NCBI GenBank assembly: GCA_003156805.1
Contig: PMHV01000074.1
Location: 1-60,080, forward strand
DNA length: 60,080 nt
Direction: 5' to 3'
Origin: Acidobacteriaceae bacterium
GTDB lineage: Bacteria; Acidobacteriota; Terriglobia; Terriglobales; Acidobacteriaceae
The translations under genes and the position numbers were made by a program. The stretch's first letter is position 1, and each line of letters begins with the position of its first letter. Of this stretch, positions 26,031 through 35,022 are shown piece by piece. Under the pieces are notes generated by a model that ran no database searches, was not told where the DNA came from, and was given only the letters and a program-made list of their open reading frames with translations.

Positions 26031-26222
26031 GGGATCGCTCCTTAGCGAGGGATCTGGCCTTCGGAAAATTTCCGAGTCAGCAAGGGAACGGATTCTCCCA
26101 CAGATAGGGATGACGGTCAATGTGGAAATGGGCGGTGGTGGCGGTTTCTCACAGTGTCATGATTTTTCACACTCATGGCTTCGGACCTCAAGAAGCTGGC
26201 TTCCACGGTTGTGGCTTGCGCT

Positions 26223-28421
26223 TTAGGTGGTGGCCTGGGTCTGGCGTTGACGCCGCATCCGCAGGAAGATCTCCCGGTGGCGCGTGGCTTTTTCCAGATC
26301 GCCGCCGGACTGCGTATGCAGCGCGGCCAGCCAGCGGTGGGCCGCCATCAGACCGGGGAGCATGCTCAGCGCCGATTCGAAGGCCAGCGTAGCGCGCTCG
26401 CGATGGCCAAGCCGCGCGAGCGCAACGCCCAAATAGAAGTGACCCAGCGGAAGAAAGTGCTGCAATCCCACGGCCAGCAAAGCCTGCTCCGCTGATTCCT
26501 GATTTCTGCGCTGCCGCAGGCGCACCACGGCCAATCCCAAGTGGGCTTCGGGACTGTCTCCATCAATTTCGAGCGCGCGTTGGAAAGCGCGCTCGGCGTC
26601 TTGGACACGCTTTTGCCGGAGGTATGTCTCGCCGATGCGCAAATGCAAGTCGGGCAGATGCGGGTCGGATTGCTCAGCTTTCAACAAGCAGGCCAGCGCG
26701 GCGTCCATATCGCCTTCTTCAAAATGAATGATGCCCAGGAGCAAGTCCGCCCACGGGCGCGGCTTCGGCTGTTCGCCGGTGGGCTGAGCTTCGACGACCG
26801 GTGTCTCGACGACCGAATCTTCGGCTGGAGGCTCCGCAGTTTGATTTTCAGCGCGCTGAATTTCAACCGGACGCGGTTCGCGCTCGACTTGTTTCTCCGC
26901 TTGTTTCTCCGCATCAGCCTCAATCTTTTTCTCGGAGGGTTTCGCGGGCTTGGGCTCAAAGACGAGCAACTGCTGCAGAATCGCTTTGGCTTCGTTGCGA
27001 CGTCCCAGCGCGAGGTAGCACTGCGCGAGGTGTTGCATGAACCGCGGCTGGTCCGGCCACTTCTTCGCGAGCTCTTCCAGAATTGCCAGGGCTTCGGTGT
27101 AACGCCGCGAATCCAAATACACGCGCGCCAGATTGTACTGCTGCTCGCGTACGGCGCTTTCGACGGCTTTCGCCTGATCCTCGCTCAGCGGCTGAATGTA
27201 ACCGAGGGCCACAAACTGCTGCAGCACGGCCTGCGCCGCCGCCGGATCCATGCGCAGATCGGCCGGATGCATTCCACACTCGCCTGCTTCATTTTCCCAA
27301 CTGGGAATGCGGGTGATCTCTGGCAGTTTCTCGAAGGCCTGCACCAGCACGCGCCCATCCATGTCTTCGCCTACGGGCAATCCGAACAGAGTAAGGATGG
27401 TCGGGGTAATATCGAGCAGAGTCGCGCCGTAGATTCTTTCATCCTGCTTGAGGTGTTCGCCCTTCATGCAGATGACGCCGAACTGGCGGTGTTGCACGGC
27501 CGGTCCGGCGGGCTCATTGGGAATGCCGCGCGGCCGCAAATGATCGGAATGAAAACCGTGATCCGAAACCAGCACGACGGTCGTCTCCGGACCGGCCAAA
27601 TCCAGCAGAGTTTGCAGCATCATGTCGTGGAAACGGTAGGCGTTGTTCACCACATCTTTGTAAATCTCGAACTTCTCTTCCGGAATTCCTTCCATGCGCG
27701 GAGGATGAAAGTGCATGAATCCGTGACAGAAGTGGTCGATGCCGTTGTAATAGACGGCGAGAAAATCCCACGGCTCGTTCTGCAAAATCCAGGTCGCGGC
27801 GTTGTGAATGGAGCAGTTTTCCGAAAGGATTTTGGCAAACGACTGCAGGCCTTTGTCTTTTTCCTGATCAACGTCGGCCGCGCGCGGAATCCAGGGCAGG
27901 ATCGCCGCCTCGGTCACTTCCTGCGGATGCATGCGCAGGCTGGCGAATCGCTCCCGCATGTTTTCTGGATGAACCGCTCCCGGCGGCAGCGGCCATTCCT
28001 TGTCGAGCGGTCCCAAGGCGTAGGGAAAAAGATCGGAAACCGAGATGCCGTTGATGGGCTCGGCCGGATGCCCGGCGAACCAGCCCAGCACATGAGTTTT
28101 GTATCCCCGCTGGGTGAGAATGTTCCACAACGCTTTGACTTTGCGGGAGGTGCTGGTGACGGGCCGCACTCCGCCGCTTTGCGGATCGGGCTCCATGAAA
28201 CCGAGAATGCCGTGCTTGTCGGGCCGCTTGCCGGTCGCAATCGAGTTCCAAAGCATGGGAGAAAGAATGGGACGCAACGTGGCCAGGTTCCCCATCACGC
28301 CGTGATCGACGAAAGCGTCGAGTGTAGGCATCAATCCCTGATCGAGGAGAGGATTGATGAGCTTCCAGTCGGCCGCGTCCCAGCCGATCAGGAGCACTTT
28401 TTGGGCGAGAGGTTTACCCAT
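26223..28421 (-). CDS. Type I phosphodiesterase/nucleotide pyrophosphatase fused to TPR repeats
   Basis: This 732-residue protein has no signal peptide. The N-terminal domain (about 1-390) belongs to the alkaline phosphatase/phosphodiesterase superfamily: metal motif VLLIGWDAADW, the Thr/Ser nucleophile region LRPILSPMLWNSIATGKRPD, HVLGWFAGH, and VLVSDHGFHSDH with ITPTILTLFGLPV. After a linker, residues about 430-720 form TPR helices (YNLARVYLDSRRYTEALAIL; DLHLRIGETYLRQKRVQDAE), interrupted by a charged Glu/Pro/Lys-rich insert near 520-580. Similar proteins are called sulfatases or AP-family hydrolases. It lies between the sorting-tail paralogs, which raises the possibility that it acts on a surface polymer or lipid-linked intermediate. 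Confidence 0.88.
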   Translation of the reverse strand: MGKPLAQKVLLIGWDAADWKLINPLLDQGLMPTLDAFVDHGVMGNLATLRPILSPMLWNSIATGKRPDKHGILGFMEPDPQSGGVRPVTSTSRKVKALWNILTQRGYKTHVLGWFAGHPAEPINGISVSDLFPYALGPLDKEWPLPPGAVHPENMRERFASLRMHPQEVTEAAILPWIPRAADVDQEKDKGLQSFAKILSENCSIHNAATWILQNEPWDFLAVYYNGIDHFCHGFMHFHPPRMEGIPEEKFEIYKDVVNNAYRFHDMMLQTLLDLAGPETTVVLVSDHGFHSDHLRPRGIPNEPAGPAVQHRQFGVICMKGEHLKQDERIYGATLLDITPTILTLFGLPVGEDMDGRVLVQAFEKLPEITRIPSWENEAGECGMHPADLRMDPAAAQAVLQQFVALGYIQPLSEDQAKAVESAVREQQYNLARVYLDSRRYTEALAILEELAKKWPDQPRFMQHLAQCYLALGRRNEAKAILQQLLVFEPKPAKPSEKKIEADAEKQAEKQVEREPRPVEIQRAENQTAEPPAEDSVVETPVVEAQPTGEQPKPRPWADLLLGIIHFEEGDMDAALACLLKAEQSDPHLPDLHLRIGETYLRQKRVQDAERAFQRALEIDGDSPEAHLGLAVVRLRQRRNQESAEQALLAVGLQHFLPLGHFYLGVALARLGHRERATLAFESALSMLPGLMAAHRWLAALHTQSGGDLEKATRHREIFLRMRRQRQTQATT

Positions 28422-28508
28422 GCAGGGGTCACTGACCGGAGAAGTTCGTTACAAAGATCGTTACCAGGAAGCAGAGTCTGCTACACATCTGTTGGAAATC
28501 CTGCCTGT

Positions 28509-29261
28509 TCAGTCCCGCTTTTCCTCTTTCTCTTCGCGCCGCCAGAAAGACAAAGCAGGTGCTCCCAGCGCCAACGCGCCCAGTGTGGGGGGAGGAGCGT
28601 CAGTTCGAAAGACAGGTACACCACTTGGCGCCAGCGACGCCTCATCTGTACCTGAGGTCTTTCCCGCAACGATCGGCGCGTTTGCGGTAGTTTCGTAGGC
28701 GTAGCCTGTTAACTTTGCGGTCAGAGTCTTCGTCCCTACGGTGAGCCGGGCCCACCCATAGTGGGTTTGGCCGTCAATCTGGAATTTCAACCCGAGATAG
28801 CGGTTGACGACATTGGCCCATTGGCCGCCGAATTGGAATTCGCTCAGGTTAAATGTAAAGAGCGAGGCCATCAGGAGACCCGCGAACTTGCGGCCGATAC
28901 CGATGGGCTGGCCCGCTTGCAGCGCCGCAGCTTTTCCTCCGAACCCTACAACAAAATTGTTCTGAGCCGGCTTCGCGATGATTCTTGAGGTGCCCCCGGA
29001 CTGATCGATGCTCTGTCTCGAGGTGGCGTTGAGGAAAAAATCGGTTGTGCCATCGTGGTTGAGGTCAAGCGCGTAGCTGTGCAAGATGCGTACCGAGATG
29101 GCGACGTCGGCGGGCGTGTAAACGATCTCTCCATGCGCGGGCTGGGCCAAGGCCAGCAGCCCAACTCCGGTTGCGCCCGCAGCCACGGAATACATGTGGA
29201 GCCGCCGATGGAACCGCTCAGGCTGGTGGTCTGCTGGGGAAGCTGCGGAAACGCGTTTCAT
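28509..29261 (-). CDS. Exported protein with LGxLAxGAxxLxxWRR tail, paralog 3
   Basis: This 250-residue protein starts at ATG 29261 with GGGGGCG before it. The signal core is YSVAAGATGVGLLALAQPAH. The mature part repeats the family blocks: LDLNHDGTTDFFLN, RYLGLKFQIDGQTHYGWARL, LTGYAYETTANAPI and GKTSGTDE. The tail is PTLGALALGAPALSFWRREE with further charged residues. It is more distant than the other two paralogs and lies on the other side of the phosphodiesterase-TPR gene. Confidence 0.8.
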   Translation of the reverse strand: MKRVSAASPADHQPERFHRRLHMYSVAAGATGVGLLALAQPAHGEIVYTPADVAISVRILHSYALDLNHDGTTDFFLNATSRQSIDQSGGTSRIIAKPAQNNFVVGFGGKAAALQAGQPIGIGRKFAGLLMASLFTFNLSEFQFGGQWANVVNRYLGLKFQIDGQTHYGWARLTVGTKTLTAKLTGYAYETTANAPIVAGKTSGTDEASLAPSGVPVFRTDAPPPTLGALALGAPALSFWRREEKEEKRD

Positions 29262-29435
29262 AGGCGCCCCCTTTTGCAAGGCATTGTGCTACGGGCAGAA
29301 CCGGCTGTCAACCCAAATTCCGGCCTGAGGAGGCCATTCATTCTGCGATCCTTCTGACCTCGGCGGTAAACGGCTCGACCTGGCAAGAACGGGCGCACGG
29401 AATTCGTCCGGCAGGTCCAGTGCCCCCGTTATCGG

Positions 29436-32400
29436 TTAGAACGAAAATTTAAGACCCAACTGCACTGCGCGGCTTCCGCCCGAGCCGATGACGGGATTTG
29501 CTGCTGCAACGTCGGGCGTGGCGCACTCACAGCCGAAACCCGAGCCCACCGAGGGATCATTGTTGCCGTAGCCGTTCTGCCCGCCATAAGGGTTGGCGAA
29601 GTTAGGATGGTTCAGAATGTTGAAGAATTCCGCGCGGAACTGAGCGCGGAGCCGCTCGCCGAAGTGCCAGTTCTTTGCCACCGAGAAATCCCAGTTGCGA
29701 AAGCCCGAGTCCCGGAATAAATTGCGTGGCATCGTGCCAAATGTTCCGAGAGCGGGAGGGATCATGATCGAACTGCCCTGGGCAAAGCAGCCAAACAAGT
29801 TAAGCGCGGCCGTAGACGCTCCCGGCGTGCCTCCGTCCAAAGCGAGGGCTTGGGCGGCACATGCCGGGTCGGATGCTCCGGCGAAATAAGGGATCGCATC
29901 TGGTCGCGCCTTGAAATCGGAAGACTTGCCGAAGAAATCCCAGCGAATCGGGCTGGCCGCAGGCGGGCTGACCGGCAGAGATCCCACGCCCGCAGCGTCG
30001 GTGCCCAGATCCATCGGGCCCCACGGCTGTGCGCTCTCCAGCGTCACAATCGAATTCAGTTCCCAGCCCTCCATCATTTGCCCGAAGCCTTTTTTCCCCG
30101 GGATAGCGTAGGTCATCGAAAGTGTGAAGCGATGCCGAATGTCGAAGTCGCTGCTGGCATATTCCGCTGCCGGATCGTAGGCGTTCTGCGGCAATCCGTA
30201 TCCGTAGCCGAAGTCCCAGTTCGCTCCTACATCGTCAAGGGCATGAGAATAGGTATAGCCGATTACCATGCTCAGTCCGTGATAGTCGCGCGAAGTGAGA
30301 GTAGCCTGCAGGCCGTCATAATTCGACCGGAAAATGTTCCCCATCTGAAAGATGTTGCTCAGGTAAGGAAACTTCGTCGCGAATGGCCGGTTTGCCTCTT
30401 CGCCGCCCGTGCTGTCTGGTGAGCAGTTGACAGGGTCGGTGTAGCCCGAGGCAATGCATGTGGTGATGCTTGCCGCGGGCCAGCCCGATCCCACCGGCGG
30501 CTGATTAATGTCGCGGATGCCGGTCAAATTCGAGCCGTGGTTGCCGACATACGCAACTTCCAACGTAAGGTTCGGCGTGAACGCATGTTGCAGGCTGAGC
30601 GTCCAGTTCCAGACGTAGGGAGTGGTCAGGTTACGATCCACACTCATCGTTGCGCAGGCACTGGCCGTAACCGGATCGCAGGTGATAGTGCTGCCAACGT
30701 TGCCAAAGATCGGCCCGTTATCCCAGTCGAGAGGGGGGGTTGGACTGAGATTGCCGGCCGCGATTGTGCCCCCCGCCGTGGCGCCGGTGGCAGAATCGAT
30801 AATCGCTCCGGTGGGAACATTGCCCAGACCAAAGCTATTGTCGAAAGCCAGAAACGATTCCCAATTCACAGTCTCATACATCAGGCCGGCGCCGCCTCGA
30901 AGAACTGTGATTCCTTTGCCCCAAGGATCCCAGGCGAAACCGAAACGTGGCCCAAAATCCTTGTGATCGGCGCTGTAGGGAGAGCTGATCTGTTTCCCAA
31001 CCTGAACCAGCCCGAGGTTGGGATCAAAATTACCCAGCAGGTTGTGCGCTTCCTTGATGACTGAGTTGAATTCGTAGCGCAGCCCGAAATTCACCGTCAG
31101 ATTCTTGGCCACCCGCCAGTCATCCTGAAAGAAACCCGCGTATGCCCAATTGTGGATCTGCCGGGTGGGGTCGCCAGAAAGCACAGACTCCCCAGTGGGC
31201 GCCCCCGCGAAGAAATCTTCGAGTTGCGTAGACGTGCCGAAAGCGGCGCCACCCAGGAAGTTGATGCTGCCCCGGGCGTTGCCAAAGGCTCCGCCGTCGA
31301 CGCCATCGCGATGCAGATCACCGCCGAATTTGATAGCATGCGGGCCTGCGCTATAGGAGATGTGATCGATAAATTGAACGATCGTATCCGGTCCTTGCAC
31401 CTTGGGCCACTTGAAGCCGCCCAGGGTTTGAAAGTATCCGCCAAACCCGATTCGCGGCAATCCCCCAGTCAGCGAATTGACCGGGACGCCCGTATCCAGG
31501 CCGTAGTCGGACGCGGGTACGCCGTGGTCGGCGTTATACGTAGGCTGGTAGAGGCGGTTGTAACCAAACCTGGCTTCATTCACCCAACGGGCGCCGGGAG
31601 TCCAAATCCAACTTCCTCCCGCCACCTGAGCCCGGGTGTGAATCAGCGACAACCACTGGGGTTGCAACTCAGGAAAGTCCTCCACGGTTCCCGAATTGTT
31701 GCCGAAGAAATACATGCCGTTGACGGTGTGACGGTCATTGAAGTGGTAATCGACCTTGCCAATGAAGTTGTCGACGCCAACGTTGTTGGCGAATCCATTC
31801 ACAATGCCGATGGACTGGCTATTGTTGGTGGGGAATCCCTTGCCGTTGCAGGTGACCGTGGAACCCGACATTGTGCATCCGGCAACCTCCAGACTGGCCA
31901 CACTGACGGCAATCCCGCCTGCCTGCAGATCGGCAATGGCATCGGGAATGCTGTCGGCGCAGTCGCCGGTGGAGAGGTATGTGCAATTCCCCGCGGCCGG
32001 CAACGACACCATCGACGGGCTGTTTACGCCCCCAAAAGAATTCCCGACGTCGTAGCGCTGGCCCTCGTAGGCTCCGAAGAAGAAAGCCTTGTCCTTGATA
32101 ATGGCTCCGCCCAGAGTGCCGCCAAACTGCTCCAGGGTTCTGGGATTTTTCGGATTCGGCGAAGTATTGAAATAGTTGCGTGCGTCCATCACGCCGTCGC
32201 GGCCAAAGGCATAGGCCGTGCCGTGCATCTGGTTCGTTCCTGACTTGATCCCGACGTTGACGATGGTTCCCGGTTTCCAGCCGTATTCGGCCGAGGGGTT
32301 CTGTTGCACATTGAATTCCTGGATGGCATCGATGGGCAAGATAGTCGCCGAATCTCCGGCGATGCCGGCACCGTTGATAATGCCCTGCCCGGAAAATGGC

Positions 32401-33023
32401 TCACTATTGAACAGGCCATCGACAAGATATGCGTTATCTTCGGCGCGCAAGCCGTTGGTGCTCGTGGTCGAGAATCCGCCGCCCGGATATCGCATGATGC
32501 CGGGGCGAAGCTGCAGTAGATTTTCATAGTTGCGCCCGTTCAGCGGCAAATCGTTGATTTCCTTGTTGCTCAGGGTGCCGCCGAGCGTGGCGGAAGTCGT
32601 GTTGACCAGCGGTATGTCTTCGTTCACGACGACGGTCTCCGAGACTTGTCCGGCCTGCAGCCTGAAGTCGGCCCGCACATCGGTGGCAACCTCGACGCTG
32701 ACACTCGGCCGTTCCACGGTTTTGAAGCCTTTTGCTTCCACGCGGATCTTGTAAGTTCCCGGTTGCAAGTCGGCGGCAACATAGCTGCCACTTTCATCCG
32801 TGGTAAGCGTGCGAGAAGTTCCCCGCTGTATGTCCGACACTGCAACAGTCGCGCCCGCAACCGCGGCCCCGCTCGGGTCGACGATGCTGCCGAGCACACG
32901 GCCTGCGGTGGACTGAGCCAAGCCAGAGTGACTGAGCAAGAACAGGCCGAAAATAGCAGCCAAGATTTGGCCTGCTGCATTCCTGCGGTAACCGGCGGGC
33001 AGAGGCAAGCGTGGGAAGTTCAT
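29436..33023 (-). CDS. TonB-dependent receptor, Oar-like with carboxypeptidase-regulatory domain
   Basis: This outer-membrane protein of 1195 residues starts at ATG 33023 (MNFPRLPLPAG). A signal peptide ends near GLA-QS. Residues about 38-120 are a CarboxypepD_reg-like domain (GSIVDPSGAAVAGATVAVSD; GTYKIRVEAKGF). The plug follows (ATLGGTLSNKEINDLPLNGR; AEDNAYLVDGLFNSEPFSG), then a long beta-barrel ending with LKFSF, whose final Phe suits BAM recognition. Such receptors are expanded in Acidobacteriota and import large substrates, often glycans. It is divergent from the FadR-type regulator of the dehydrogenase operon, so uptake of that pathway's substrate is a possibility. Confidence 0.93.
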   Translation of the reverse strand: MNFPRLPLPAGYRRNAAGQILAAIFGLFLLSHSGLAQSTAGRVLGSIVDPSGAAVAGATVAVSDIQRGTSRTLTTDESGSYVAADLQPGTYKIRVEAKGFKTVERPSVSVEVATDVRADFRLQAGQVSETVVVNEDIPLVNTTSATLGGTLSNKEINDLPLNGRNYENLLQLRPGIMRYPGGGFSTTSTNGLRAEDNAYLVDGLFNSEPFSGQGIINGAGIAGDSATILPIDAIQEFNVQQNPSAEYGWKPGTIVNVGIKSGTNQMHGTAYAFGRDGVMDARNYFNTSPNPKNPRTLEQFGGTLGGAIIKDKAFFFGAYEGQRYDVGNSFGGVNSPSMVSLPAAGNCTYLSTGDCADSIPDAIADLQAGGIAVSVASLEVAGCTMSGSTVTCNGKGFPTNNSQSIGIVNGFANNVGVDNFIGKVDYHFNDRHTVNGMYFFGNNSGTVEDFPELQPQWLSLIHTRAQVAGGSWIWTPGARWVNEARFGYNRLYQPTYNADHGVPASDYGLDTGVPVNSLTGGLPRIGFGGYFQTLGGFKWPKVQGPDTIVQFIDHISYSAGPHAIKFGGDLHRDGVDGGAFGNARGSINFLGGAAFGTSTQLEDFFAGAPTGESVLSGDPTRQIHNWAYAGFFQDDWRVAKNLTVNFGLRYEFNSVIKEAHNLLGNFDPNLGLVQVGKQISSPYSADHKDFGPRFGFAWDPWGKGITVLRGGAGLMYETVNWESFLAFDNSFGLGNVPTGAIIDSATGATAGGTIAAGNLSPTPPLDWDNGPIFGNVGSTITCDPVTASACATMSVDRNLTTPYVWNWTLSLQHAFTPNLTLEVAYVGNHGSNLTGIRDINQPPVGSGWPAASITTCIASGYTDPVNCSPDSTGGEEANRPFATKFPYLSNIFQMGNIFRSNYDGLQATLTSRDYHGLSMVIGYTYSHALDDVGANWDFGYGYGLPQNAYDPAAEYASSDFDIRHRFTLSMTYAIPGKKGFGQMMEGWELNSIVTLESAQPWGPMDLGTDAAGVGSLPVSPPAASPIRWDFFGKSSDFKARPDAIPYFAGASDPACAAQALALDGGTPGASTAALNLFGCFAQGSSIMIPPALGTFGTMPRNLFRDSGFRNWDFSVAKNWHFGERLRAQFRAEFFNILNHPNFANPYGGQNGYGNNDPSVGSGFGCECATPDVAAANPVIGSGGSRAVQLGLKFSF

Positions 33024-33342
33024 GGAGAGAAATACCCCTCTATTTATGGTCCGACAGCCATACCATCGGCGCGCTAACCATGTCAAGCGAATTCTGCGGA
33101 ACTATATCCTTCTGTCTATGCGCGGCTCGATGGAGATAGACGCCTTCTTGACCAGAATCATGGACTTGCGCCCAGATGTCGTGCGTGGTACGCTGTCGGC
33201 GGTCCTACCACCATACCTGAATACCGTCATGCTCGCAGTCCACCCAAATCTCCCCGAAATGCCTCCGAAGGCCACGGACCTGCGGTATAGTAGCCAGACC
33301 ATCGCTAGTTCCCTCAAACTGGCTCGTGCGGGGGTCCATCCT
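33024..33342. other. Divergent control region between the receptor and the FadR-type regulator
   Basis: The plus-strand frame is open throughout but reads as noncoding, and TATAGT at 33286 fits a -10 box for the regulator. Spaced ATGGT...ACCAT arms (33046-33066) resemble FadR-type half sites, but the spacer is too long for a standard operator. No gene recognised. Confidence 0.4.
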
Positions 33343-34083
33343 GTGTATAAAGTGGTTCGAACATCGCGCTTGTACGAGCAAATCGTCCAGCAGATTGAAG
33401 AATCGATTTTGCAGGGTGCTTTGAAGCCTGGCGATCAACTTCCCGCGGAACGCGAGTTGGCACAGCGGTTCGGCGTCAGCCGCACCGCGGTGCGTGAGGC
33501 GGTGAAGACGCTGCGCGAAAAAGGCTTGGTGGAAGCGTACTCCGGGCGCGGCACCTTCATCACTGACGGAACCTCGCAAGCCATGAGAGAGTCGCTGGAC
33601 TTGATGGTCAGGATTGGACAGACGGAAGGATTGCCGCATCTGGTTGAGGTGCGTGTGATTGTCGAGCCGGAGATCGCCGCGATGGCCGCTATCCGCGCTC
33701 AGGAACCGGACTTGGCCGGTTTGCGGGAAGCTGTAGCGTTGATGGATCGCGCGCAAAAAGACCCGGAGGCCTACATCGAGGCCGATCTCGATTTTCATCT
33801 GTCGCTGGCCGAGGCTGCGGCCAATCCTCTGATTCTTGCGTTGCTGGATTCCATTGTGGGACTACTGCGCGAGCAGCGCATGCGAATCTTCGATGTGGAA
33901 GGCGGGCCACAACGCGGGCAATATCATCACAAACGTATTCTTGAGGCGGTGGAGCGGCGCGATCCAGAAATGGCGCGCCTGGCGATGCGCGCCCATCTCG
34001 AGCAAGTTCGGCGCGATTCGCAGGCGCCTAGTAAATACTCTTCCGCGAAGAACGTGTCGCCGGTTTCCAAAATCACTTCCTGA
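33343..34083 (+). CDS. FadR subfamily GntR transcriptional regulator
   Basis: This 246-residue regulator, taken from a GTG at 33343, has the usual FadR-family length. The winged helix is SRLYEQIVQQIEESILQGAL, KPGDQLPAERELAQRFGVSR and GLVEAYSGRGTFITDG. The FCD effector domain has LVEVRVIVEPEIAAMAAIRA, then DLDFHLSLAEAAANPLI and HHKRILEAVERRD, supplying the Asp and His residues that bind a metal and a carboxylate ligand. The frame is open back to 33022 but that extension has no family resemblance. It is the first gene of the dehydrogenase operon, 33 bases before the next, and probably senses the substrate acid. Confidence 0.88.
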   Translation: MYKVVRTSRLYEQIVQQIEESILQGALKPGDQLPAERELAQRFGVSRTAVREAVKTLREKGLVEAYSGRGTFITDGTSQAMRESLDLMVRIGQTEGLPHLVEVRVIVEPEIAAMAAIRAQEPDLAGLREAVALMDRAQKDPEAYIEADLDFHLSLAEAAANPLILALLDSIVGLLREQRMRIFDVEGGPQRGQYHHKRILEAVERRDPEMARLAMRAHLEQVRRDSQAPSKYSSAKNVSPVSKITS

Positions 34084-34116
34084 ATTTCCTGGTCGAGGGC
34101 TGGAGGCAATTGCGGG

Positions 34117-35022
34117 ATGGCTAAAGTCGGGTTTATCGGTCTTGGGGTTATGGGCAGCCAGATGGTGAACCGGTTGCTCAGCAAGGGACACAACGTTACC
34201 GGGTACAATCGCACACGTGCCAAGGCGCAATGGCTGGTGGAGAAAGGAATGCAGTGGGCGGATTCTCCGCGCGCGGTGGCTGGCGCTTCCGATTTCACCT
34301 TTGCGATGGTGACCAACGCAGCCGCGATTGCCGCGATCAGCGAAGGTCCAGACGGAATGCTGGCCGGCCTCGTCCCCGGCAAATTCTTCATCGACATGAG
34401 CACAGTGAGTCCAGGGGTAAGCCGGGCGTTGGCGGCGAAGGTGCGTGAGCGCGGCGCCGATATGGTCGATTCCCCGGTAAGCGGCAGCGTGATTAGTCTG
34501 CAGGAAGGCAAGCTCTCGGTAATGGTGGGCGGACGCAAAGAGACGTTCGAAAAAGTGAAGCCCCTGCTGCTCGATATTGGACCGAAGGTGACTTACGTCG
34601 GCGATAACGGTCTCGCTTTGGCCATGAAAATCGCGGTGAATCTAAGTCTCGCGGTGCAGATGCTGGCGTTCTCCGAGGGCGTATTGCTGGCGGAGAAAAG
34701 CGGCATTGCGCGCGAGATTGCGGTCGATGTGCTCACCCACAGTGCGGTGGCTTCGCCGATGATTCAATATCGTGGACCTTTCGTTCTTCAGCAGCCCGAA
34801 GAGGCCTGGTTCGATGTGAACATGATGCAGAAAGACATGGTGCTGGCTATGGACCTGGGCCGGCAGCTTGATGTACCCCTGCCTACGACTGCCATAAGCA
34901 ACGAAATTCTGACGGCGGCCCGCGGCATGGGCTGGACCAAATACGACTTCGCTTGCATGTTTGACGTGCTGGCGGCAATGTCGGGCGTGACTACGCCGGT
35001 CACCGCCGGAGCCAAGAAGTGA
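34117..35022 (+). CDS. NAD(P)-dependent beta-hydroxyacid dehydrogenase (HIBADH/GarR family)
   Basis: This 301-residue enzyme has the Rossmann motif GFIGLGVMGSQM at the N-terminus, DMSTVSPGVSRALA and the substrate motif DSPVSGSVISLQEGKLSVMV, and catalytic Lys171 with Asn175 in MKIAVNLSL, exactly as in 3-hydroxyisobutyrate and tartronate semialdehyde reductases. It oxidises a short beta-hydroxyacid or reduces the corresponding semialdehyde. Its stop overlaps the E1-alpha start by four bases (GTGA), so it belongs to the same transcript. The exact substrate cannot be told from the sequence. Confidence 0.92.
   Translation: MAKVGFIGLGVMGSQMVNRLLSKGHNVTGYNRTRAKAQWLVEKGMQWADSPRAVAGASDFTFAMVTNAAAIAAISEGPDGMLAGLVPGKFFIDMSTVSPGVSRALAAKVRERGADMVDSPVSGSVISLQEGKLSVMVGGRKETFEKVKPLLLDIGPKVTYVGDNGLALAMKIAVNLSLAVQMLAFSEGVLLAEKSGIAREIAVDVLTHSAVASPMIQYRGPFVLQQPEEAWFDVNMMQKDMVLAMDLGRQLDVPLPTTAISNEILTAARGMGWTKYDFACMFDVLAAMSGVTTPVTAGAKK

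Noticed and set aside
26541..28655. 704-residue open frame on the plus strand
   Set aside because: It lies antisense to the phosphodiesterase-TPR gene and has no recognisable motif or ribosome site.
31152..32243. 363-residue open frame on the plus strand
   Set aside because: It is antisense to the TonB receptor plug and barrel.
33022..33342. 107-residue N-terminal extension of the FadR-type regulator
   Set aside because: The family starts just before the winged helix; the extension has no resemblance and covers the divergent promoter region.
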